Shown piece by piece: positions 24,172-33,702 of a DNA stretch of 64,000 bases. The DNA comes from Desmodesmus armatus (lineage: Eukaryota; Chlorophyta; Chlorophyceae; Sphaeropleales; Scenedesmaceae). Every line of letters begins with the position of its first letter. Position 1 is the first letter of the stretch. The stretch lies in the NCBI GenBank assembly GCA_007449985.2, contig VIIQ02000004.1, positions 682,001-746,000 of the forward strand. The letters are read 5' to 3'. The translations under genes and the position numbers were made by a program. The notes under the pieces are model-generated. The model saw only the letters and a program-made list of their open reading frames with translations, did not search any database and was not told the DNA's origin.

Positions 24172-24426
24172 TGTGGTAGTAGACTTTGGTGCAAGTGACA
24201 CATCACAGAGCACATCAGCTGTAACCCTCTGCCATGCTTGACACAGTTTCCATGCACAAAGTTTCCTTGTACATGGCATGATCACTGTGGGGTGTCGACG
24301 CCTGACATTCTTGCTAATGTACTTGCCGTTAACGATCTTCTCTTTCAAGCATTGGGAGATCTGTTCTTCGGGTGCTTTGATCTGTGCTCAACACTTGACC
24401 GTTCTCGTCGATCCAATTTCGGCAAG
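24172..24426. promoter_or_regulatory. Shared divergent promoter region (flavoprotein / ABA4)
   Basis: Only about 255 bases separate the two proposed start codons, which point in opposite directions. Both proteins are predicted to be plastid-targeted. No canonical TATA box was clear. Confidence 0.45.
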
Positions 24427-27127
24427 ATGCAGTGCAGTACTCAACGTTCAATGACCTTGAACACACATCAGCAAAGCATAACCAGGCAGCCCTGCTGTTC
24501 ACTCCAAGTTCTGGGCAGCAGGAGGTGCCTGAGCATCTCCAACAGTTTGCAGCTGCTGCCCAGATCTACACAGCCCCGGTCTTCTCAGCACAATTACCAA
24601 CAGCAGCAACTGCAGCGATGTGTAGTAGCAGCAGCAGCACCTGCAGTGATACCAGCAGTGTGCGCGACAGCATCGTTCCCAGCCCTGCAGGGGGCTGTGG
24701 CTCCAGTGCTGCCCTATGTGATGGCTGCAGCTGCAGCCTGCTGCGCTGTACTTGTCGTGCTGGTGAGTGGAGCTGAGAGACTGTGCTGACGCTCTCATAC
24801 CACAGTACCACGTGCACAGTACAGACTCTGAGAGGGGGAGGGGTGGCAACTGGGCAGGATGCAGGATCAGGTTGGACGCTCAGGCGACTCACGTGGTCGG
24901 ATTTCCACAGCCAAGGCATGTGACGTAGTATCTTGAGGACTAAGCCACTACCCTGCTTCAGTCTTCCTGACACACCACAAGTACCATAACACAATTCAAC
25001 AAACAGTGTCCGTTCTGCGGCACACTGAGCCAGACAATGGGCGCTGCAGCAGACAACATGCACACTCAGCACAAGGCACAAGCCAAAGACACCATCCCCC
25101 ATCCCCCATTTCCATCAAATTTTCACCGACTGCACCCTGTTGACTGCCTCCACCCCCTGCCAGGCAACTCATGTGGTCTGGTTTCCACGGCCAAGGCATG
25201 TGACATATGATCTTGGGAACTAAGCCACTACCCTGCTCCCACCTTCCTGAGCCACCACAAGTAACACAAGTCAACAAACAGTGTCCGCTTTACGGCACAC
25301 TGCAGCCGGACAACGGGCGCTGCAGCAGACATGCATCATGCACACTCAACACCAGGCACAAAAGAAAGACGCCATCTCCCATCAGATCTTCACCGACTGC
25401 ACCCCTTTACTCCCTTCTCCCGTGGCTGCATGCTGTGCAGATGGTGGTGGCTCCTGGTTCCGCCGTCACGCAGCGCAGCGTGCGCTCCAACCTGCCCCTG
25501 GTGCTGCTTGCTGTTGCGTATGGTGCTGTGCTGCTGGCCAGCTGGTCCACAGACACACTGCACCTCATGATGCCAGGCAGCCTAGAAGAAGGCCTGAAGG
25601 GTGAGTGTGTGTGCAGACACAGGAAGTGCGTCCAGCCTCGAAGTGCCAGGAAGTGCATCCATGTGTACGTGTGTGTGGTGGGGGGGGGGGTGGACTGTTG
25701 AGAGGTTGCAGCAGGAGCGGCCGGGTGCTGGGGGGGGGGGGCAAAGAGCGGGAAGGGGCGGTGTGTGCGGAGATTGCAAGGTGGGGCGGTGAACAGATTG
25801 ACACAGTGCGTGGTGTGGGATCAGTGTGCTCGGGTTTTTGTTAGACGCACCAACGCTTGCAGTCTGAAACCGACAGCAGCAACACATGCTGCTGTTGCAG
25901 CCACTGCTGGCAGTTGCTGACCTAGTAGGGGGTGATACCATGTTGGGGCTGTGCTGTTCCTCCGAGCTTGGGTTCTTTTTGAAAAAGATCCGAAAATGTG
26001 ATTGAATTCCTGAGTTGTGATTGTCATATTGTACTGCAGGCGGCTTCAACCCTCAGTTCTTCCCCACCCTTGAGTCTGTTGAGGCCTTGTTCAGGCGGCC
26101 CTTCACTGCAGCCTCCTTCCTGCTGCATGTGCTGGCCATAAACCTCATTGCAGCACGGTCAGCATACGTTGACGGTGAGTTGAACGGCGTGCCTGGGGAT
26201 CCTCGGAAGGTAGGGGCGGTAGGCAAGCCATTGGTGATGTGTGTAAGAGACTGAGCTTCAGTCAAACCGGTGCCAATGCTGTTGCTGTCAGTGTGTGTGA
26301 AAGGCGGGGGGGGGGGGGGGGGATGTCTTTGGCAAGCTTGCATCAGGTTGGTGTGTGGAATGGGAGGGTTTTATGTCATAGACGTGTATTCTGATTGGAG
26401 TCCAGGTGGCACAAACCTGTGTGATAGCAGAGCCTTGGCTCTCATCAGTACAACTGGTTGCTTTTGTGATATCAAGCTATAGACATAGGCAAGCAGCCAG
26501 CAAGTGAGCTTATGTGTGTATATGTGTGTTGCAGGGCTGGCGTCTCGGGTGCCCACTGCTCACAGCGTGTTGCTGAGCTCTGTGGTGGGCCCACTGGGGC
26601 TGCTCAGCCACCAACTGACCAAGGTGGGTCCTGCTCCTGCAGCGGTTGCCAGTAGCCTTTACCAACCATGCCGGTGGCAGTTTGGCAGCATGACAATCCT
26701 ACATGCGTAGGGATGCACTCTGCAACAGAGAAAGCAGTTGCATGCTGTCCAGCATTTGTCAAGCTGGTGCAGGTGATGCAGCACTGCAGTCTTATGTCTG
26801 CCTGGGTCGTTAGTGAGTGCAGCAGCAAAGCATCATACAGCAAACGCTCCTTGTCGCGCTTGAAACCATCTGCTGTTTCAGAGTCTGCATGGTTTTGTCC
26901 CAGCAGCCGCCGTTCCGTCACGCTGTGTTGACACTGCCAAGATGGCATGCCTCACGTGTCTGCTGCTGCCTTGCCGCCCCACTACACTACACCCATGCCT
27001 GACGTTGATGCAGTGGGCGTACGCCCTGATTGCTGCTGTCACGGGGCGCGACCTGCGGCCTGCAGCCAAGCCCAAGCTGGAGAAGAGCGGCCCAGGCACC
27101 ATCACCATCATGCCTTATGACAAGTGA
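24427..27127 (+). CDS. ABA4: ABA4-like protein (DUF4281), neoxanthin formation
   Basis: Five exons join in frame (24427-24762, 25441-25600, 26040-26174, 26535-26623, 27014-27127) to give 277 residues and a TGA stop. The first exon is a Gln/Ser/Ala-rich plastid transit peptide plus one hydrophobic segment. Exons 2-5 carry the DUF4281 domain: VVAPGSAVTQRSVRSNLPLV, then WSTDTLHLMMPG, then FTAASFLLHVLAINLIAARSAYVDG, then HSVLLSSVVGPLGLLSHQLTK. These match the spacing of Arabidopsis ABA4 (VAPKAE, SWTPETL, ASAWIHLLAVDLFAARQ, RHSVSLCLLFCPIG). About four membrane spans are expected. ABA4 is required for conversion of violaxanthin to neoxanthin at plastid membranes. The ATG at 24427 was chosen because it opens the transit peptide; a longer in-frame start exists at 24238. 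The intron 24763-25440 contains an internal duplication. Confidence 0.88.
24880..25420 (+). repeat. Diverged tandem duplication (about 280 bases) in the first ABA4 intron
   Basis: The segment from GGCGACTCACGTGGTC (about 24880) to about 25162 is followed by a copy from AGGCAACTCATGTGGTC (25162) to about 25420. Shared strings include AAGGCATGTGAC, CTAAGCCACTACCCTGCT, CAACAAACAGTGTCCG and TTCACCGACTGCACCC. Small indels distinguish the copies. Confidence 0.85.
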
Positions 27128-28726
27128 CACAGTCCGCTCGGATATTTTGGCACACCCTGCCTCCTGTGCCCGGATGTTGTGTTGGCACACAGTGCGTCCT
27201 GTGGCTAAATGTTGAGGTGGTTCATTGTGTGTCGTGTGCCCAGGAGGTTGTGCTGTGGCGCAGCTGTGTACATCCATGCCGAGGACGGGCTTGGTGGGTA
27301 GCATAGCGCAGCATGAGTGGCCCTGGGCTAGGCAGTACAGACATAGCAGGTGGACGTTGGCGCTGTGCCGGGTGGCTGATCTGTACCTTCTGGATGCTTG
27401 CTACGATCAAGCAATGACAGTGCTGTGCGCTTTGAAGCCCCGGGCGTCGGACGTGCTATTCTCGCCCACCTTAGCGAGGGCCTGATCACGAACAGTTGTC
27501 AGTGGGAGCAAGATAGTGCATTGCTGCATTTGGGTGTTGTGGTGGTTCATTGTGTGTCATGTGCCCTGGAGGTTGTGCTGTGGTGCAGTCGGCAGCTGTG
27601 CGGTACACCGCAGGCTTGGTGGGTAGCATAGCGCAGCATGCGGGAGTGGCCCTGGGCTAGGGAGTGTATATGCAGCAGGTGGATGCTGTCGCTGTGCTCG
27701 GTTGGTGAATTGTACCTACTTTATGCTGCAATCAAGCACTGGGGACGTTGGCGCGCTTCAGCTGCCAAGTTGATGAACAAGGATGTCGCTGGTATGTGCA
27801 GTCCTGTACAACACGGCTGATGGTGCGGCTACATGGCTTTGGGGCTCCTGAATCTGCTCACAGAAGAATACAGCCTTCACCACCATGACAGCAGCAGCAA
27901 ACCATCCCCCATCCTTCTGGCAGGCAAACGGCAGCAGCAGCCCAGCCGCTGAGCGGCTTACTGCATCGACATCTTTAGAGGAAGATGATGAGCCGGTAAG
28001 GCAAACCGTCACGCAGGACGGCAACGCCGCACTGACGCCGGGGCGTTACTTGCTCTATCGCTTCCACCCTAGCGAGGGCCCGATCATGAACAGTTGTCAG
28101 CGGGAGCAAGACAGTGCAGATGCTCCTATCCAGGCGTGAACCAGCACCCCTCCTGCAGCTTTCATCACTGCAGTCACTAGCCAGCAGTGCATCAGCAGCT
28201 GCCCAGCATGTGTTGCTCACGGAGCCTGACTGGACTGCCAAGCCTTGAAGGGGACAACGTAAGCTCACGGCCACAGCTTGCAGCAATGTACCCAATGTGG
28301 TAGCTGAACTATCCGGTTGCAACAGGCTGAGTATGGGTGGGCGGAGCGGGAACCGACACCTCACCATCGATGAGACTTCTGCCTCACTCTGCACAGGCAA
28401 GCCGTGTGACACACCTGGCAGGCTCCAAATAGCAATTAAGCGCAAGAAAGTAGCCAATGCGACCCACTCTCAGCCTGTCTGTGCCCGAACTGCTGCCAGG
28501 TGACTTCGAATGAAAAAACACATACCTTCATGCAACCCGCCATCGCCACAGCTGTCTGCGACGCTTCCGATGGCCACAGTCGTTCCCTTTTACATACAGA
28601 AGGCATGGACTACAACGCCTGAAGCTGCAGTACCACCAACATCACGCACTGGCTTGAGGGCGTGATTTGCAGCTTCGTCCATCAGCAGGCTTCGTCGTTG
28701 TTCTTGGACAAACAGTTCACTACGAT
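27128..28726. other. Gene-poor interval with duplicated segments
   Basis: No coding region is supported. The left part (27205-28125) consists of a duplicated block, listed separately. The rest (28126-28726) has short open frames on both strands without recognisable similarity. It presumably contains the ABA4 3' UTR and the promoter of the next gene. Confidence 0.5.
27205..28125 (+). repeat. Direct duplication of about 330 bases, second copy interrupted
   Basis: Copy A (27205-27535) starts TTGAGGTGGTTCATTGTG and ends around GGGAGCAAGATAGTGCA. Copy B starts at 27537 with the same strings (GGTTCATTGTGTGTC, GGCTTGGTGGGTAGCATAG, GTGGCCCTGGGCTAGG) and breaks off near 27750. Its tail (CCTAGCGAGGGCCCGATC, GGGAGCAAGACAGTGCA) reappears at 28066-28120 after about 310 unrelated bases. 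Confidence 0.8.
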
Positions 28727-29419
28727 ATGGAGGGCATAGTGCCTGCCTGCCAGCAGAATGGCAAGAGAAAACACACAATGGACCTGCCCGACACTGAAAC
28801 AGAGAACACAGCCAGCGGATCAGCCTCCACGTCTCACTCTGGTTTTGGATCTCCTACAATCACCAGGCACAAGCGGCAAACGCTCACACAGTCCAGTGAT
28901 GTCCAGCAGCCCCAAGCGTTGCCCTCGTTCCCAGTGCTGGATTATCATATGCAGCAGTGCCAGCAGCAGCAAGGTGAGCACTGAGAAAGCGTATACGCCG
29001 TGCGTTTTGCACTCGGTTCGAGTAACCTGCCATCACATCGTCATACGCTGGACCAGCCTGTGGGTGGGGACTGGTTTCTTGTTTCGCTGCCTCGTTTTGA
29101 CGTACTTTCGCTGCCTCTCCTCGACTTGCTTGCAGGCACTTTCCTGAACAACACCCTCCAGCCTGCTGACAGCAGCACATGGAGCAATTGGCAGCAGCTG
29201 CCCACCTTTGAGCAGCTGCAGCTCCTCAACCAGGCAGACCAAACCATGGCCGACTCGCAGCCGCAGTTGCAGCGTTCAAACTCAGCACCTGAGCTGGTCA
29301 AGCTCACACAGGCGGACTCGGCAGCTTGGCAGCAGGCGCATGCCGCCAGCACGGCTGGTGGTGCAAACCCACCCACCTCTGCCGCCTTGCTGTCCCACCG
29401 AGACTACTGGGTCATCTGA
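28727..29419 (+). CDS. Unknown protein with RSNSAPEL motif
   Basis: Two exons (28727-28973 and 29136-29419) join in frame through a GTGAGC donor and TTGCAG acceptor to give 176 residues and a TGA stop. I do not recognise a family. The N-terminal half is polar, with a basic stretch NGKRKH and then TRHKRQ. The C-terminal half is Gln-rich and contains LQRSNSAPELVKL, which resembles a basophilic-kinase / 14-3-3 site (R-S-N-S-A-P). No signal peptide or membrane span is seen. An earlier first exon cannot be excluded. It lies in the same direction as ABA4, downstream of a repeat-filled gap. Confidence 0.5.
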
Positions 29420-30338
29420 GGAGCACCTCTGCTGCTTGGAGCAGCAAACTTGCATCACGCCTCCAGTTCTGTTGCCGCTATTCACCACTGTACTGCCTTG
29501 TCGGTCACGTGAGTGCATGAGTGTTCACTTCCAGTTGTTTTGCCGGCATGGGGTTGTCTTGCACAGCCTCCCAGCAGCCGTGACCCTTGATATTGCATGG
29601 TGGACGCACCCCATATGTTGGGGGTTGTCCGCACAGTTTTGGTTGTGTACATGTGTTGCTGTACCTTCACCACCACCCTTGACAGTGGCACTGCAGTAAC
29701 AGGGTCAGGTCTCGGCCACCCTTCTTAGGGTGCGATTCTCCTGAAGGCTGCGCCCTCGTGTCTTTGGGAACGAGGGTGGGTGGCCTGCATTGCCAGTGTT
29801 GGTTGTACGTGCTGACTGGGTGGCTGGGTGCACACTTAATGGGGTGGACACCCCCTTTGTTTTGACGTACGAACTCAATACGTGTTGCAGACTACGCCCG
29901 GCTTACAGCTGTGAGCTAGCAGTAGGCTGCAGCCAGTACGGTTGCATGGGCAGCATGCACAGATGCTCCACACACAACTGCCGCTGCTGAAGCGCAGCGG
30001 CCAGGTTGAAGGGTGTCAGTCCCCCAGCAGTGCACAACACAGCACAGCACAACACAGCGCGCCCAAGTGCCTGTGCCAGGGACTGCTTGTGTTGTTTCAG
30101 GGCTATGACCGTCCTGCAAGCTGACGTCTGGCCCTGCAAGCAGGGCTGGGGTGTGGGGTGTGTGTGTGGGGCAGACTGCAGGATGTGTTGTGTTGTGTTG
30201 GCTTGGCACTGCAAACTAGCGTGTGGGTGGCGGTGCAAGGGGCGAACCGGGCTGGGGCTGGGTGGGGCCGCCGGCCCTGTGTGCTAACATATAGCGACGC
30301 GGGTTTTTCACGCTTCTTGTGTACGTACCGTACCAGCG
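29420..30338. other. Interval without a supported gene
   Basis: Contains a compact inverted-repeat structure (29714-29785, listed separately) and GT-rich sequence. A minus-strand frame near 29900-30020 reads GLTPFNLAAALQQRQLCVEHL, faintly ankyrin-like, but lacks a good splice acceptor. Confidence 0.4.
29714..29785. repeat. Nested inverted repeats / possible structured RNA
   Basis: GGCCACCC (29714-29721) pairs with GGGTGGCC (29778-29785). Inside lie a 6-bp stem CACCCT/AGGGTG with a TCTT loop (29717-29732) and a 7-bp stem CCCTCGT/ACGAGGG (29753-29759 with 29770-29776). The outer and first inner stems overlap and are therefore alternatives. Confidence 0.6.
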
Positions 30339-32773
30339 ATGATGAGTTGGCGGGCTTTGTGCAGCTGGGATATCTGTTGGTGGATTGGGTGGGCTATGGC
30401 CAAGGCGTGGTGTGGTGGGCAAGCAGCTGGCTGTGCGGCTGCATGTCTGTTGATGCTGACATGTGCTGGCATCGTGCACGGCGTTGTGCAGCTGCTGGTG
30501 CTTGTGTTGACGCTGTGCTTGTATGGACGGTGAGTGTCTTTAGATGTATCTATGTGTAAGCCTGGTTCATGCGGCATCTTGCAGCACGGCCGACAGTCGG
30601 TGGCATGCTTGCTGTTGCGATCTTGACAGTTTTGGCTGTCCCTTTCTGTTGAGGCGGACTTTTGATCGGGGGTGGTGGTGCTCGGCTGCTGCGCTTTTTC
30701 TGGGCTTGGGTGTCATTGGTTTGGCAATCCCTTTCACTGGCCCACTGGTGTTTGGGCTCACGAGGTGGTGGCGGTTTGTGTTGCTGGCAACCATCACTGA
30801 AGGCGGTGTTGTTTTGGGGTGTGGGTTTCTGGTCACGGCTGGTGTTGCGTTGCAAGTATGCGACTCTGTATGGCGGTGAATGAGTTGGTGTTGCACAATC
30901 CACTGCTTTTTTTGCAGTGACAGGCTCAGTGCCCTACAATGGTGCAAGGAGAAAGCCGTTGATTACACGTGAGAAGGGTTGTGCTTTGTGATGTTGCTTT
31001 GCAGCAAATGGGGTCAGTGTCGCTGTACTGAAGAAAGTAGCCACCATGAGCTGCATCATCAAGATGGTGTTGGCAAAGCGTGTGCTGCTTGAAATTATAC
31101 ACACCACATACCATTATGGTTGCGAGCAGGTTGTGTGTCTATGTATACCCATGGGGCATGTCCGCCTGTGTCTCTTGTGGCGGCAGCTCAACTTCAGGTT
31201 TTTTTTGAGCAGCTCATGCTCTCGGCCTGCGCTCTGCAGCGCTGGAAAAGACCCCGCTGCCACCTTGGTGCGTGGTGCCGCATCGTGCCACGCTCACGAG
31301 GGCTGATCTGTTGACTGCCACTGTGCCATGTTTGCCTCACTGGGCGCCTGGGGCTCATGTTGTCTGCACAATCACACTCACTTTGTGCATTGAGAAGCGC
31401 TGCATGATTTGGCTGCAGCCCAGGGCTGGGACAGATGCATGGCAGGGTTTTGCAGCTCCTTGAGTCATTTACCACTCCTGGGACTGCGTGCATCTGGGAG
31501 AATACTGTGAAGTTGACAACTGTTGTGATGCCAGGTTTTAGCTGCAGCCCTGCAGCTTGCAGTGGTTGTGGGGTTGCACTGCACTAAAGCCGCGTTCCCC
31601 CCTGGGTTTCATGCCGTAGTGCTTGGGAGCGGCCTTGGTCACGGCGGGGTGCTCCAGCTACAGGCAACCCTCTTGTGTCGAGTATGTGTCACACACTGCT
31701 TGTGGTTCAACCACTCCCTGAGCCTCAAGGAGCTCCCGACCCATCGGGTGCCTGGCGTCTTGTGTATATCCTTCATGTTCCACTAAGGCACATGCATAGT
31801 GCTGGCATGCTGCTCTTGGATCTATATAAATGAGTTTTTTGGTCACCGTACGGTACCTGCATGCGGCCAGCCACCCTTCTTGATCGGTTGGCTGTGCATC
31901 TTGGTGCTTGGTGCGGTGGACTTGCCCTGACAATCTGTTGACTCAATGTCTGTGCCATGTACATGCTTTAGGTGCACACAGACGCTGCTACATTGTGGTA
32001 ATAAAGACTCTGTTGGATTAGGCGGGGTGGCTGCACCTGCATGCCTGATTGGGGCAATCAGACACATTGCCGGTGACTTGGACACCCCCATCGGCAAGAG
32101 CGCAGACTTGGACATGGCTGTGTTTACGTATGGGTGGTCAACCATCACACTGTGCCCTGTTGCATTGTGGGGCAGTGGTACTGCTGTTTTTCTTTCTGCA
32201 GGCTGCATGCTCATAGTTCAGGCCATCAACTACCTGATGGCTCCAACATTTGACCTGCGGTATTTCTGGCGAGGTAGGAGTTGGTTGTGATTTTGTACTG
32301 CACAATTTGCATGGGCGCTCCCTGGGATGACGGCACATGTTTTTGGCTACGTTGACGTGGAGGGGTGTGGGGTGCTTGAGGCCCTGCCTTTCAACCAGCA
32401 TTTGATTGCACCTTGGGCCTGCATGGTGTGGGTGAGTGAGGCATGGAGGCCACCACGAGATTGCCTCCCCTCTTTGCTCAGTGTGGGCTTGTTATGCTGT
32501 TCACCATCGCCTGTTCACCATTCGCCAGCCACCACATGCATGGCTCCTGAACGGAGTGCACCAACCAAGGTGTACCATGCCGTGACCCTTGGGACGTTGT
32601 AACATGCTGGTGTTGCTGCAGCCACACACGCAGCACTTTTGTGATACAATGTTGGGGGCATCCAGTTAAAGACATGGGTTTGTGCTTTCTGGCCTGCAGG
32701 TTTTTGCAACACACATTACAACAACATGCAAGACACATCAGATGCACAGGGTGGGGCAAGGTTGAGCAAGTAG
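30339..32773 (+). CDS. Probable membrane-protein gene, only the 3' exons resolved
   Basis: The last two exons are convincing. Exon 32202-32273 (acceptor TTTCTGCAG, donor GTAGGA) codes a hydrophobic stretch and then TFDLRYFWRG. Exon 32700-32773 follows in frame (NTHYNNMQDTSDAQGG) to a TAG. Upstream candidates with good splice signals are 30339-30531 (Met-led, hydrophobic LLVLVLTLCLYG before a GTGAGT donor), 30588-30858 (hydrophobic, TGPLVFGLTRWWRFVLLATI), 30918-30968, and an exon starting at 31005 (NGVSVAVLKKVATMSCIIKM). I could not join all of these in one frame. The product appears to have several membrane spans. I do not recognise the family, and part of it may be decayed. Confidence 0.35.
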
Positions 32774-33684
32774 TGGCCTACAAGTGGTGACCCAGGTCAT
32801 GTTGTCAAGGGTAGTACCAACCAAGCTCTACGGTCCAGCGATTGAAGGTGCAGACGCTGGTACATTGTTACATGTATGAAGGCTACCAACCGTAGGTACA
32901 GGCCAGCAAACACTAGCTCCAGCAACAACAGCAACTGAGCCCTGTGCACTACATAGCATACACACACAGGGGTGATACTACAATTCAAACAGCAGGAATA
33001 TGTTGATAGTACAAATGGCAACTCCACACAGGCAGCAAGCCAAGATACACTGAGGCATGAGTTAGGTTGACAAGGCAAGCAAAGCTTGCACGACAAGACA
33101 GATACACACATGAAGCACACTCACTCTTGGTACAGGAACACACTGGAGGCGCAACCCCTCAGACACACTCACTGCAATGCGATGGAGGGTCAACTCAAGG
33201 AAAAGACACAATGCTGTCAAGTGCGTAACACAGACTGACGCTGTGCTCACTCTGACACACTTATGTGAGAGGTGGGGCGGTACCCGCCGTGACGGCAGCA
33301 AATGCCTGCCCATGGTGTACCCCCATGCATGTTCAGCTGCTCACACAACATCACCCCTTCTCACGCAACAAAACAGCACAACTGAAGCAGAGCCGGTGCT
33401 GCAACTGCCGCTGCACAGGTCTGCCTGCACAGCCGCTTGGGGTGTGGAAGCAAAAGCCTGTCCCAATGCCCAACAGAGGAGCACTGTGGTTGTACGACAC
33501 TGCACTGCTGCGGTAACCTTAGGCAGCAGCGAATTTGCTGCCAAAGGATGGCTGCTGCACGGCCCAAGGGCAGGAGCAACTTGCCCTGCTGCTGCTGCTG
33601 CTGCTGCTGCAGCGCATGGCCCACCATCCATTCAGCCCTGCAAGCCGAAGGACTAGATTGCAACTGCCGCACTGGCCAGAAGGA
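32774..33684. other. Convergent 3' region before the Kelch gene
   Basis: No gene is supported. It should hold the 3' UTRs of the flanking plus- and minus-strand genes. A CTG run near 33588-33612 and a duplicated copy of the Kelch-gene terminus (33646-33669) are present. Confidence 0.45.
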
Positions 33685-33702
33685 CTAGATTGCAACTGCC
33701 GC
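33646..33702 (-). repeat. Tandem duplication covering the stop codon of the Kelch gene
   Basis: GAAGGACTAGATTGCAACTGCCGC occurs at 33646-33669 and again at 33679-33702, period 33 bases. On the minus strand it includes the last codons (AVAI) and the TAG stop, so a second copy of the terminus lies just downstream. Confidence 0.85.

Noticed and set aside
27975..28457. Minus-strand open frame of 160 codons
   Set aside because: It overlaps the tail of a duplicated non-coding block and shows no family features.
29903..30238. Minus-strand ankyrin-like exon (GLTPFNLAAALQQRQ)
   Set aside because: One repeat-like stretch only, no proper splice acceptor before it, and no further ankyrin repeats nearby.
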